DNA of 64,000 bases from Blattamonas nauphoetae (Eukaryota > Preaxostyla > Oxymonadida), in NCBI GenBank assembly GCA_033064195.1, contig JARBJD010000062.1:1-64000 (forward strand), read 5' to 3'. Within the stretch, counting starts at the first letter, position 1. Each line of letters opens with the position of its first letter. The notes beneath the pieces are model-generated. The model did no database searches. It was not told where the DNA came from and saw only the letters and a list, made by a program, of their open reading frames with translations. The position numbers and the translations under genes are program-made. Shown piece by piece: positions 20,204-30,891 of this stretch.

Positions 20204-21220
20204 ATGAAGGCCGTAATTCTCTTCTTCTCAAACACTGGTTCCACTAAAGCGATGGCAGTGACATTTCAGAAGCATCTGGAGGGAGCAGGCCATTCCGTTT
20301 CTCTTCACGATGGTTTCTTAATTCTGAAGCAATATTTGGCGGCAGGAGAAAAGGAGGTGACACCACTTCTGTCGAACTACCATACAGCTCTGAAGGAAGC
20401 GGATGTTGTAGGAATGGGATCGTATGTCTCATGGCAGACGATTGCTGATGGTGCCGCAAAACTTCTGACAGAAGAAGCAACACCAATATCACTCTTCGCC
20501 AACATGAAGTACTATTTCTCATTTTCCAGTTTCGGAAATCATCATGGTCAGGTGTACGATTATTTGGCGACATATCTCCACAAGAAGAATGAGGCTGCGA
20601 AATTCCTCGGATCAGTTGGCCAACACGACCCAGAAAATCATCTTCCTCTCCAGCCGCCACGAGGAAGGATTGATGAAGTTCCGGCCACAGAGCTGAAGAA
20701 AGTGGACGACTTCGGGAAAGAGCTCGTCGCTCGTCTAAACGGTGCTACACTGCCACCCATGCATAAAATAGTTACGAAAACAGTTCACCCTGCTGATTCT
20801 AAAGCAGGAACTCGTCTTGGAACAATCAAGATCGATGCAGACAAATGCATCAAGTGTTACAAATGTGTTACCGTCTGCCCGTACAACGCACTTGCCAGGC
20901 CCGAAGAAGGAGCAGCTGTGAAGATTCCAGTTTGGGATGCGAGCTCCTGTTATGGATGCAGTCGTTGTTTCAACTACTGCCCAGCTCGTGCGATTGAGTT
21001 CCCCAAAGTTCGCTCGGAACAGAAAGAACAATACTACTGGGGAAGATCTGATCCGAAGATCGTCACTCAGCCGATTCCACCCTTCCCATTTCTCCCTCGT
21101 TCTCGTTGGATGTCTTGGCCTCTATCTTATGACGCGCCGCAAATAACGTTGATATTGGAGCACATTTTGCTTCTCATTGTTACATTTTCTTCTCATTATT
21201 CCGTTTTTACTCATATCTGA
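20204..21220 (+). CDS. Flavodoxin plus 2[4Fe-4S] ferredoxin protein (EFR1-type)
   Basis: The N-terminus ILFFSNTGSTKAMA is the flavodoxin FMN-phosphate loop; VVGMGSYVSW and FSFSSFGNHHGQVYDYL continue the fold to about residue 160. Two ferredoxin clusters follow, CIKCYKCVTVCP (about 214) and CYGCSRCFNYCP (about 248), each CxxCxxCxxxCP. The architecture equals the EFR1 family of anaerobic bacteria and archaea, which would pass electrons between FMN and iron-sulfur centres in the cytosol. The start is the ATG at 20204. The family normally ends soon after the second cluster; here the frame runs on about 70 residues with a hydrophobic stretch (ITLILEHILLLIVTF), so the true end or an unseen intron lies between about 21060 and 21220. 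It stands head to head with the RHS-like gene, 119 bp apart. Confidence 0.85.
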   Translation: MKAVILFFSNTGSTKAMAVTFQKHLEGAGHSVSLHDGFLILKQYLAAGEKEVTPLLSNYHTALKEADVVGMGSYVSWQTIADGAAKLLTEEATPISLFANMKYYFSFSSFGNHHGQVYDYLATYLHKKNEAAKFLGSVGQHDPENHLPLQPPRGRIDEVPATELKKVDDFGKELVARLNGATLPPMHKIVTKTVHPADSKAGTRLGTIKIDADKCIKCYKCVTVCPYNALARPEEGAAVKIPVWDASSCYGCSRCFNYCPARAIEFPKVRSEQKEQYYWGRSDPKIVTQPIPPFPFLPRSRWMSWPLSYDAPQITLILEHILLLIVTFSSHYSVFTHI

Positions 21221-21426
21221 CGTTCAATTCGATTCGAATCAATCGAGGTGAGACAATAACTTGCCAACAAACTTGTGAGGGAAAGAAATAGCAGTCTGCT
21301 GATTTGGACAGGCTGGAATAGTCAGGCCGATCTCAATTCCCACCAGTGCAGTGCTCTTTCTCGTCTTTCCGGGTCAATACTTTACCAATGTCCAACCCAC
21401 ATTGTTTGAAGAACGAGACAACGTTA

Positions 21427-24400
21427 CTACAATCCGTGCTTCTTCCAGTAGCGTCTGTATCCGTCCCTCTGTGTTTTTATGAGTCGTCTTGTCTGCTTGA
21501 GCTCCTCCTGCTTCTCAAGTTTGGTCGTCAATTCCGCGATAATAGCGGCATGCTGTTTTGGACACCAGCGAAATCCTTGTTGATGCCCATTCCGTCCACA
21601 CTGAGAACAGACACTCTTCGGGTTGGGAGGATTGAACCTCGAGTTCTGCATGATCCAAAGTGCTGATTTCTCCGGTGTCTTCGCCCTCTTCTTCTTCGTG
21701 ATTGTATCAGGGTTTACGAGTTCAGATTCACTGATCATGGGAAAGTCTGACGATGGAGAGACGTTTTCGTCGGATTGGACCGAGAAGTGTGCGGAGTCAC
21801 CAGACTCTTCTCCAGAAATGACCTGCTGAAGAACACGAGCAAAGCGGATCTGTTCTTCAATTGCGTTTTGCTCTGCTTTGAGCACGTTCTTGTATTGTTT
21901 TAGATATTCAGTGTTTGGAGTGAGAAGATGGGGACACTCCGTCTGCGGACCGAGTTTAAGCTGGTCACGAACGACCCTTCTCGCCTGTTTGACTCTCTTT
22001 CGCTCTCTCTCAAAAATGAGGAGTCTTGTTTCACAGTCATCTCGTTCGTTTTTCATCCCAACATCGTCCTTCGGTGTGTAGCGCGCAGATTTGTTCCACT
22101 GTTTGGCGAGCGCATTGAATGGCCTTGTCACTCCCGGATTGGTGCTGGGAACAACTGTGACCAGTCTGTCTCCATTTGGAAGCATCTGAACAACCGTGAT
22201 CTGGACAATTGTCCTCCTTTTCGATGAGTTTTCTGTTTTGGGTTCGGATGATGCTGACGATCGTGTCTGATGAGGCCTCTCCGAAAAGTATTGTTGGCGA
22301 TAACGTTGATATGCTTCAGTCACCGACGATGTTTCCGAAGCAGCGAGAAGCTGGCCAGACATTGGGATCATGGAGAGTGGGTATGCGTGTCGAATCCATT
22401 CAGACGACACAGTGTCGTGCTTTGATCTCCAACTGTCCCCATCTGAGCTCGTATCTGAAAGAGAAGAGATCGACGAATCGGAGTTTGTACGACGTAGTTT
22501 TGAAGATTGGAACAGTTTTGACGCAAGGAGGCGATCGCTGATGTTGAGTCTCGGTTGTTCGTTAATTCTTCGCTCCTTCGAGAAGTCACGGCGTGTTGGT
22601 GCATGTTGAATCTGCCTCGTTTCGAAAGGAGTCTGAAGGTCTTGAGGCTCGTCTGACTCCGATGCCGCTTGACCGTCAACCTCACTCTCCACATGCTGCC
22701 TCGGTGGAAAGAATCTCAGCGGTGCTGGCGGGGCAGGAAGTGCACTTTCCTGGACGGGGTTTGAGAATGAGAGAGGAGGCGGAGGGGGAGGGAGGAAGAG
22801 AGGGGAGGGGGAGGGAGGAAGAGGGGAGGGGAGGGAGGAAGAGAGGGGAGGAGGAGGGGAAGGATGATCGGAGGCGGTGGTGAGGGAAGACTGGGAAGGA
22901 TGGTTGAATGTTGAGGTTGGAGAGGTTGATTCTTTGTGATGGAGATGGTGGGGACTGGGATGTCTGGTGATTTGGAGCGGATTGGGATGTCTGGTGATTT
23001 GGAGCGGATTGGGGTGGTTTGGACAAAAGTTGAACAAAAATTGGATATCAGAGCATAATCCAGACGGTGAGTTGACCATTTGGGCTGTGTTTTCTTGTTT
23101 CTATGAAGCTTATCCTTTCCATTGTCTGAGCTTCCAAAATCTGATGACGATTCTGACAATTCAAAGCTCGTTTCATCTTCACTTGACGTCTTCAGTGAAT
23201 CCCGTTCCAACGGTTCGATTTGCCCCATCGTCAATCGAGCGAGATGAGAATAGAGCCGTTTCTTGAGAAGGATTTGATGAATTTCGTCAATATTCGCTTC
23301 AGAGCTCCCGAACAAGCTCTTTCGAAATTTGTCTCGCTGGTGCACAGATCCTGCCCCAGTGATCTTTTTCTGCTTGGTGTTCAAAACAGATCGTACTTGT
23401 CCTGTGATGCTCCAGTTAGACTGTTGTGCGAAGATAATCTCGTCAGCATGTTGTCCGAGATGGAAACTGGCCTGATCTCTCGACCTTGTTCCAAGCAAGT
23501 TCCGAGCGTGGATGAGATCGAGCTTGTTCTCATTCTCCAAAAAGCCACAAAATGCTTGGGTTTGGCGGAGTGGATCGGTATTCAAAATCGATTGAACAGA
23601 ATCTCCAAAAACTCGGAGAACGTTCTCGATCGCCTTTGTGGGGACGGTTGCCCCAAACTCTGAACAGTTGAGTTCGGCCGAAGCGACATCAGAAAGAAGA
23701 GCATTCAGAGTTGATGTTGAATGTCGTTCGAGATTCTTTAGAGTCGACAGCATCCCGACAAGCTGAGTGAAAGAGAGTGGATCTGGCTTTGTATTTGCTC
23801 GTTCGGTGTAATACTCATTCCCCTTGAATCGGACGATATCAAACAACGCAGCGAGTTCAGAGCTGATTGGTTTTGGCAAACATCTGGTGACGGCGACAAA
23901 ACGTTTGCTTGTGATGGACGGTGATGAGATGGTGAACTCGCCTGTTGGAGTGGAAAATTGTCTTTTGTTCCCAGTTATCTGTCTTTGGATGGAAAACTGG
24001 TTCGAGATGATCAGATGGGCATGTTGGGCGAGTGCAGTCTCCACCGTTTTGGATGTGAACTGTTGGATCTTTTGGAGAGGGAACTGCTGTCCGACTGTGA
24101 GAACCGAATCAACGATTCGAATCGACGCATTTGGTGAGAAGCGGTCGAGGGTTGTTGGATTAATTGGACCTGGTTTGTCGACTGCTCGGTTGGAAATTGT
24201 GACAAGGAAGTCGTTGTAAGGCGATTGATATTCGCAGACAGGCGCACAATCTGTTTGTGTTGTAAGAAATGAGAACTGATCGTGATTGCGTGGATTGTCA
24301 GTGAAGATTTTGAAAAGTGGTTCAAGTGAAGGCGGTGGGGTTGTCGACAAAAATGAGATGGTGCCAACAGGATGATGGAAGAGGGGCTGCTCTGGGAGGT

Positions 24401-25961
24401 TCTCCAAAAGTGTGATGAATCCATCAGACGATGTGAGGTCACGATGATCCGAGATAAAAGCAGACACGGATGTCGATTGGTCTTGGTCCCCTTCTTGCAC
24501 TGAGGATGGTGAGGTTGCTGAGGCTGATCGAGCAATTGTGATGAGTGTCGTCAGAATTGTGGTCAGATTCGAGACGGTCTGTGAGGTTCGCTTTGTGGTG
24601 GATAGAAGTGGACGAAGAAGCGAGGCAGGAAAAAGTTGGTTGAACACAAGTTTGAAGTGCTGAACAAAAACAATGAGACAACGGAGCAAGCCAGCTGTGG
24701 ATGGAATCGCGCTCAGTAATCTGCTGAGAGATTCGGAAATCGGTGTTTGTTTGGAGAAGAGTTGTGACAGTGTGCTTCCTGAAGATGTGGGAGATTCTTC
24801 GTCGGATGATGATTCGTCAAGAAGCCGAAGATTGACAGTCGAAAGGTCCAGATGAGGGGTGTCAAAAAGACCATCGTCTTCATCCAAAATGATGACATCC
24901 ACTCCATGAGCAAGCTGTCTGGATGGAGAAGAAGTGTCATCTTCCGAGCTGGATTCATCATGTCCAGTGACAGCGAAATGTGCCAATTCTTGTTTGAGCT
25001 TCCGTGCCAGGAAGCGAACGATCTTCCACTGTTTAACAATACGTGCTCGTGTTGGTGTTTCAAGTGTAAACCTCTTCGGCGACACTGAGAAGGTGTAGAC
25101 GGGGTTTGTTGTTGGGATGAGTGACGGAGAGAAGTAGACTCCCAAGTTCTCCATCCCAAAATCAATCGGCAGAAGAGTTTCAATCAGCTTGAGATGTGAA
25201 CGTGATGGTGTTGTCACAGAGAAGAGAGAGGGGGAATCATTTTCAGTTGCGGAGTGGCGTGGGAGTCGAAGGGGTTCGTGATTCTCTGGTTCTACCGAAC
25301 GGGAGGAGAGTGATGGAGGTGTCGATTGAGGTTGGTGATTTGGAGATATAGATTGAGAAGAATGATGGTTCTGACGAAGGAGAATCTGTGTGACAGATTC
25401 TATTCGTTGTGTTAAATCTTTGATGGGGAAGAGGGATGAGTGAGAAGTCAATGGAAACTGGATATGATAGACTGACGTTGTGTTTGTTAAAGAAATGCAT
25501 GGTAGTGACTGGAGGGGATGTGGTAAGTTAGTTTTGTCTCGTTTATGATGGAAGTGATCTCCCTTACGAGATGAATGATGATGTTGGTGACTCTGTTCGT
25601 CGAAAACAGGTATCTCGAGATGATTCCATCCTGAAAATGGGAAAGGCTGATAGGAAAGCACGTTTGATTGTTTATTTATCGGTTTTTGTGGTTTTTCACT
25701 TGTTTTTTTTCTTGATCGATTGAGAGAGATTGTTGCTCTGTTTCGTTGGATAGGGAAAGGGATTGACGATGAGTATGTCATTTCATCATGTGCATAGTTC
25801 AGATCAACATCCCGTAGATCGTTCTTTTCCGGTGAAAGATCAAGCTCTTGATAGAGGGGAATGAGAGCTGACGGTGAAAAGAGTGACACAAATGGGGGAT
25901 TGCGAAGATGTCTGGTTTTTGACAATGTCTGTGTGATATTAGCTTCATGCAAATGATGCAA
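21427..25961 (-). CDS. TAF1: TAF1-like TFIID subunit
   Basis: TAF1 is the largest TFIID subunit and acts in the nucleus on promoter recognition. Diagnostic segments are RIVDSVLTVGQQFPLQKI (TAF1 family: RYVDNIFTVGQECPL), SITGQVRS...KKITGAG, a long basic helix (RERKRVKQARRVVRDQL) and, close to the C-terminus, the zinc knuckle CSQCGRNGHQQGFRWCP. The N-terminal 500 residues are low-complexity but carry an acidic Ser-rich stretch (DESSSEDDTSS). Two frames must be joined near 22720-23080, where a Pro-rich/pyrimidine-rich tract probably includes an intron ending CGTCCAG. The protein stops about 50 residues after the knuckle, so the bromodomains of animal TAF1 are absent. The start at 25961 is the first ATG and could be wrong. 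Confidence 0.8.
22957..23010 (-). repeat. Two 27-bp tandem units in TAF1
   Basis: Two identical 27-bp units encode PIRSKSPDI twice, just before the pyrimidine-rich tract of the TAF1-like gene. Confidence 0.9.
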
Positions 25962-26460
25962 TTTTGTTGACTTATCTGATCAGATAAAATGATTCAGGAT
26001 AATGTGTGGAGATTGATAAATATCATGATTAAATGATGAAAAATGCGACAAAACGATGAAAACCTTTTTCATCAGGAAGATCTAGTTCATTTTCGTTCAA
26101 TCCAATTGATTGGTACGAGAAAAACTTTTCGACAAAAGAATTCTCAAGGATGGATATCTTGTTGAAGAGATTGCGGAAGAGTGTGTTGAGAAATGAAGAC
26201 ATACATCCGAAGATTGATCCGGAAAACCAAGGAGAATCTTAAGAAGGTATGATGACATCACATTATCATTTGATGCGTGAGTTTGACAAAACAGATCGAT
26301 GGCCCATGTGATGAGATATCACTCACAGTTTGTCGTGAAATGAGGATTGTGTCTCTTGTTCATGTTGCAAATGACTTTTATCGTCAATTTCGTTGCATTT
26401 GAGAGGTATTTCTCCAAAAGGAATGAGATGTGACCAGATTAGGGCAAAAATTGGGTTGCT
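25962..26460. other. Intergenic DNA
   Basis: About 500 bp between the TAF1 start and the WD40 gene stop, A/T-rich, with ATGATGA-type simple sequence. Nothing else was seen. Confidence 0.5.
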
Positions 26461-27421
26461 TCACTGTTTTGTCGTGCGTAAGTCCCAAAAAGATATTTTC
26501 CGATCAAAAGACGCAGCAACAAGTGATCCACCAACGGATGTTTGTGGGTTATGTGATGTTTGGGGCGACTCATCGAAGAACAGCAGGGAGGTGATTTGCG
26601 AGGAGTGAAATTTGAACAGCCCCAGAGGGTGGAATGTCTCGGAATGGAGAAGCTGGATGCTGGAAAGAGGAAGACAGAAATAAAGAATACCTCCCATTGG
26701 CAAGTCCACAGGCTATGATCTCCTTGTCGATGCTGAGTGACAAACACGTTGTGTTCCATGACAGATCCACTTGAACATGATCCACAATCGAGAATGCGTC
26801 GGTAATGTGAAGACAGTGGAGTGTGCGAATGGATGTCGACACGATGATGGTGTCCTTGGTCTTTCCAGAAATCATCGTCATCACAGACGATGGGGATTCA
26901 GTGCAGATATGTGGTGTTCCCATCCACTGTTGATTGAGGAGAGAATACAGACGAACAGTTCCGTCTTCGAAGCCCATAGCCAAAAGAACATCATTCTCGA
27001 ATGTTGGAACTTCACAAAAGCAACAGCAGATAGCCATCCCAACCTTTGGTCGGAGTGGGTCTTTGTCCAGATTTGGTGGAGATTCAATGTTGAAGAAGGG
27101 GAATGGGAGAGATTCGTCCTCCAAAAAAAGGAAGGATGACGGATCGCTTGGTGACACAATACCACAAAGATCCCAAAATGTGAGTGACAGTTCGTTTTGT
27201 GGGTTTTCCCATGGATTATCATCCAGTTTCTCCATCTGACCAAAGAATGGAGTAATCAATAAACTAGAGTGTTTATCAAAGGTGCATGGAAAGAATGAGA
27301 GAATTTTCGATGGGATTTTGAAGAGAAAGGGAGCGAGATCAAGGTGAGGATGATGTTCGAAAGTGAATTTGGGGATGTCGGTCCCCTCAACGTAGTCACA
27401 TGTATATGTCAATAAAAACAC
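26461..27421 (-). CDS. WD40-repeat protein (GNB1L/ASA1-like), 5' end unresolved
   Basis: Blades recognised: LLAMGFEDGTVRLYSL, DTIIVSTSIRTLHCL, EIIACGLANG, and the last one, HSSQITSLLFF followed by GGSLVAASFDRKISFWDL, each close to the [AG]-x-[GS]-x-D-x-x-[IV]-x-[LIV]-W pattern. A 31-bp intron (26660-26690) joins the last two in phase. A final blade ending a few residues before the stop resembles GNB1L/ASA1, a chaperone-linked WD40 protein for PIKK kinases, but the assignment is weak. N-terminal blades are missing from the 27421 frame, so upstream exons are expected, perhaps including 27629-27847. Confidence 0.6.
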
Positions 27422-28560
27422 AACACCATTTCGTGTATGGACAGAAAAAAAGGTATGTGTCAGAAATTCAATCGAAAGGACCGAGAACGAATGCTTGAAA
27501 GATGGGAGTGTTTCAACGATGTGATGGAATTGTGTAAGTTCAGCGTAAAGTTTGACACATGAAATATTTGCTGATGATTGATGATTTACATGAGTAAAGG
27601 CATGGATTGCGCCAGATATGGTTCTGAATCAGGAAATGATGATGAACAGGAGAAAAAACCCTGCAAGGAAAAACAGTTTGTCCTGAGTTTGACAAAGGGT
27701 CGTTATCTCTTCATTAACGGAACGGTTGGAAGAGATAAAGTGGTCCATCCTTATTAAGAGAGATTTTGCCCACACTTGTTTTGAAAACAATTTGTTCTGG
27801 TGAAAAATATAGGATCGATGTTCTGTGAAAATGAATAAATCAATCATAGCGATGGACGCTAAGTTGAGAATCTGAGTTGACAGTGAACCACTGGAGAGAA
27901 TCAGTAGCAGAGATGCTTTCAGTTTTGCCTCGATTTGAGATCACTAATTTGAAAATAAGTCGAAGCTGAGCGTGCATCCGAGTATTGTGTGCCATTAACA
28001 CGACTTCCATGTATCAGATCAGTAGTTTACAACTCTGATGGATGAGAGAGGAAAAAGTCGTCGAATGAGACGGGTTCTTCAATTTCATCGCAAAATTGTT
28101 TCAGAGCTGTTGCATTCATTGGAGTGGCACGACACGGAGGGATAGTGGCCGAACTATGTGTGAAATAGTACAACATTCAGAGAGAGAAGAAATGTCAGAC
28201 AATTCGAAAGGATCAGGAGGAGGTAGGGAAATATGTTTTTCATATTGTGCACTTATAGAGCGTGGTGTTCGCTTTGGGACCTAGTACGATGAAGGAAACA
28301 GGAGAAATATACAGAGTTCGTTGGAACTTGCGAGTCCAGAGGTTCTGAGAGAAGTGGTGGTAAATCATGAAACACCTACAACAACATTTGATAAAAGACG
28401 AGGGAGAGTGATAAACGATTTCGTTTCTAGCCGCATTCATTAGGTGAGATTGATCGTGCCCACGGGAATGGTCCGAGATTCAATTCACCAACCAATCCGT
28501 GTTGTTGTCTATTCTTCTATATGGAACAGACATCTGTAACGATTCCTATCCCCAAAAACT
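27422..28560. other. Upstream exons of the WD40 gene and/or intergenic DNA
   Basis: The minus-strand frame 27629-27847 (HQNKLFSKQVWAKSLL) could be a 5' exon of the WD40 gene. The rest, about 27850-28520, shows no supported gene and should hold the promoter of the ferric-reductase-like gene. Confidence 0.35.
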
Positions 28561-30604
28561 ATGTTCCACAAAAATCTTGGCGAATTCTCTCTCGGCGTCG
28601 GCGATGTACAAAAGTTCTTTGCGTTTCAAGCCTTGACTGTTTTCACATTCCTGTTGATGACAGGGGCTCAAATTCCATGGATTGAACGATCACTCTCATA
28701 TTCGACCATGATGGGTCTCCATAAATGGGTATCCATTTCCTTCTTGCATTTTTTCCAGTTGACTTGGCTTCTGTTCGTTCTCATCTTCCTCCATCTGTTC
28801 CTTATGTTCTTTGATCCGTGGTGCCAGAAAGAGTACCTTCCTGGTTGTATTAAAACTGTCTTTTATGACTTTCAATGGGCACATCTGACGGCTCGACTCG
28901 GGTCTCTTCTTCTTGTGATTGTGGCCGCATTTGCTGCATTACGACAACTTCCTCGGAAGAAAGGATGTATTCCATGGCGTTTGTGGCGAGTGTTTCATAA
29001 TTTTATGTATCTTGCGTACTTTGCGGTTATTATTCACGTCATTGTCTATGGCTTCGGGTATCTTCTTTATTCCTCTTCATTCATCCTTACCTATCAGGTA
29101 TTTTCATGGTCTCACCTTAAAATTTCCCAATGGAGCAACACATCAGATTTGGCCTGATTCAAAGCACATTTTCCCGATCCTCCATTTCATCATCCCTCTC
29201 TACCTTCTGATAGGGGGTGTCTATGCCGCAGCGTATTCAATATTCGAGCATTACAATCAACACAAGCATGCAGGTTTGTGGAAGATCACTTCTGCCTACT
29301 GGATTGCTGACAGAGCCTACTGCATCGAGATGAGCTTCAAAGGCGCCTCAAACGAGAAAAGAGATAATCCGGAACGTGAAGTGTTACTGAGCCAAGGAGA
29401 AGAACACATTAATGACCATTTGACTGTCACAAAGGTTGCTCCTCAGACAGACCTGCCTTCGGAATGGCAGCCCCAGAATCGGTCACCTGGCCAGATCATC
29501 TCGATTCGTGTTCCAAAGCTCGGCACATTGTCAAACAGCAGATCAAAGGACACGAGTGTTGTCTACGACTCACCAAACATATTTACGGTTGCATCCTCTC
29601 GTCACAACCCAAATCTTCAGCTTCTCGTTCGGCAGGGACGAGGGAGATTCACAGGAAACTTGGAGACGCTCGCATTTGAAGGTGTGCCGGTCATGGTGAG
29701 CAGGCCACACGCTGGTCTCCTCCCTCCTTTCTGGTCGTCCTTCGAGCTCAGTCGTCCTGGCGATGACCTCGTCTTCATCGCGTCTGGCTGCGGTTTCGCT
29801 CCTGCCCTTTCTGTTCTCCGGTCAGCATTCGAATGTTACATGCATGGACGCCTCGCACGTCGCATCCGCATCCTCTCAATCAACAGAAACGCCCGCGAAA
29901 TCATGTTCCCAGCCGAAATCTGTGCCATTGTGGAAGAAATGTCAAAGAACGAAGGAGCGGATCTGCATCTCTTCTCCGAATGGGACTACCAATCGAAAGA
30001 GACAAGGTTGAGTCTTGTTTATGGCCGAGCATCTCGCCGAGTGTCCTTCACAAACAGCGACGAGTCGAGAAGCCTCTCGTCGTCGGACAAGTTGATTGGA
30101 AGCATCCAATACGATTTGGACACTGCTCCGAACAGACGCGGGAAGACTCAGACGAACTCGCTCAACGGGAGTCAACGCGCGAAGGGAAAGGGGGACGACA
30201 CTCCACACAAAGGTGGAATGACCCATCCTCTGAGCTGCATCCGTCTTGGGTACCTGTTGAGGGACGCTGGGGCAGTTGGGGAATTAACGACAAACGAAGC
30301 GATGCGGCATTGGGTGTGCTTGATTTCTCCTTCTCAGCCTGTTCTTCCTCTTTCTCTCTCCAGATTCCCGAGTCAGGCGAGATGTTCCTGTGGGAAGGTG
30401 ATATCCGCTCAGAAATGATTGCCAGGTTTGGTTCATCGTGTCTTTTATCGTGTCTCTCCTTTCAGCTTGATCGATGCTCCCAAGAGTTCCCAATTTTTCA
30501 TTTGTGGAGACCCTCACACTGTCAAGCGTGTCAAAGCGATCCTCAGAGCAAAACCAATCTCCGCGTCTCGGATACAACTTCACGATGAGCCGAATTATAT
30601 CTAG
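28561..30604 (+). CDS. Ferric reductase / NADPH-oxidase-like membrane flavocytochrome
   Basis: Five exons predicted at most; I see three clean GT-AG introns, 29058-29097 (40 bp), 30314-30363 (50 bp) and 30426-30465 (40 bp), each restoring frame. About six membrane segments carry candidate haem histidines (GLHKWVSISFLHFF; FHNFMYLAYFAVIIHVIVYG). The cytosolic half has an FAD part (PGQIISIRVP, NIFTVAS) and a ferredoxin-reductase NAD(P)H part (DDLVFIASGCGFAPALSVL; FFICGDPHTVKRV). The family moves electrons from NAD(P)H across a membrane to oxygen or ferric iron. A low-complexity, Ser/Lys-rich insertion of about 60 residues sits in the NAD(P)H domain. The start is uncertain: ATG 28561 gives a continuous frame, but an upstream ATG at 28520 could be used if a 25-bp intron exists. 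Confidence 0.8.
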
Positions 30605-30891
30605 CTCTGCACGTGGATTACACTCCCTGCCTCTCTCTTCGCTGTTTCACAGACCAGCCACTTCCTGTGTGACTCCAAAAGAATCATCACAGGAGAGAGT
30701 TATTTCTAAATTTGTTGTTATTTTGAAGATTATCTGATTTGAAAACTTGGATATTTCATTTCTCATCTCTCATTTCATCCGGAATCATGTTCTTTGAGCA
30801 ACTCCGAACTTTCTCATGGACCGATCTTCAAGACCCTTTTCGCCGAATTCAACTTTAATCCGTCGATTTTCGGACATTTTGTTGTTAAACA

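Noticed and set aside
28440-28520. tRNA-like sequence before the ferric-reductase gene
   Set aside because: No acceptor-stem pairing or T-arm GTTCRANNC could be matched by eye.
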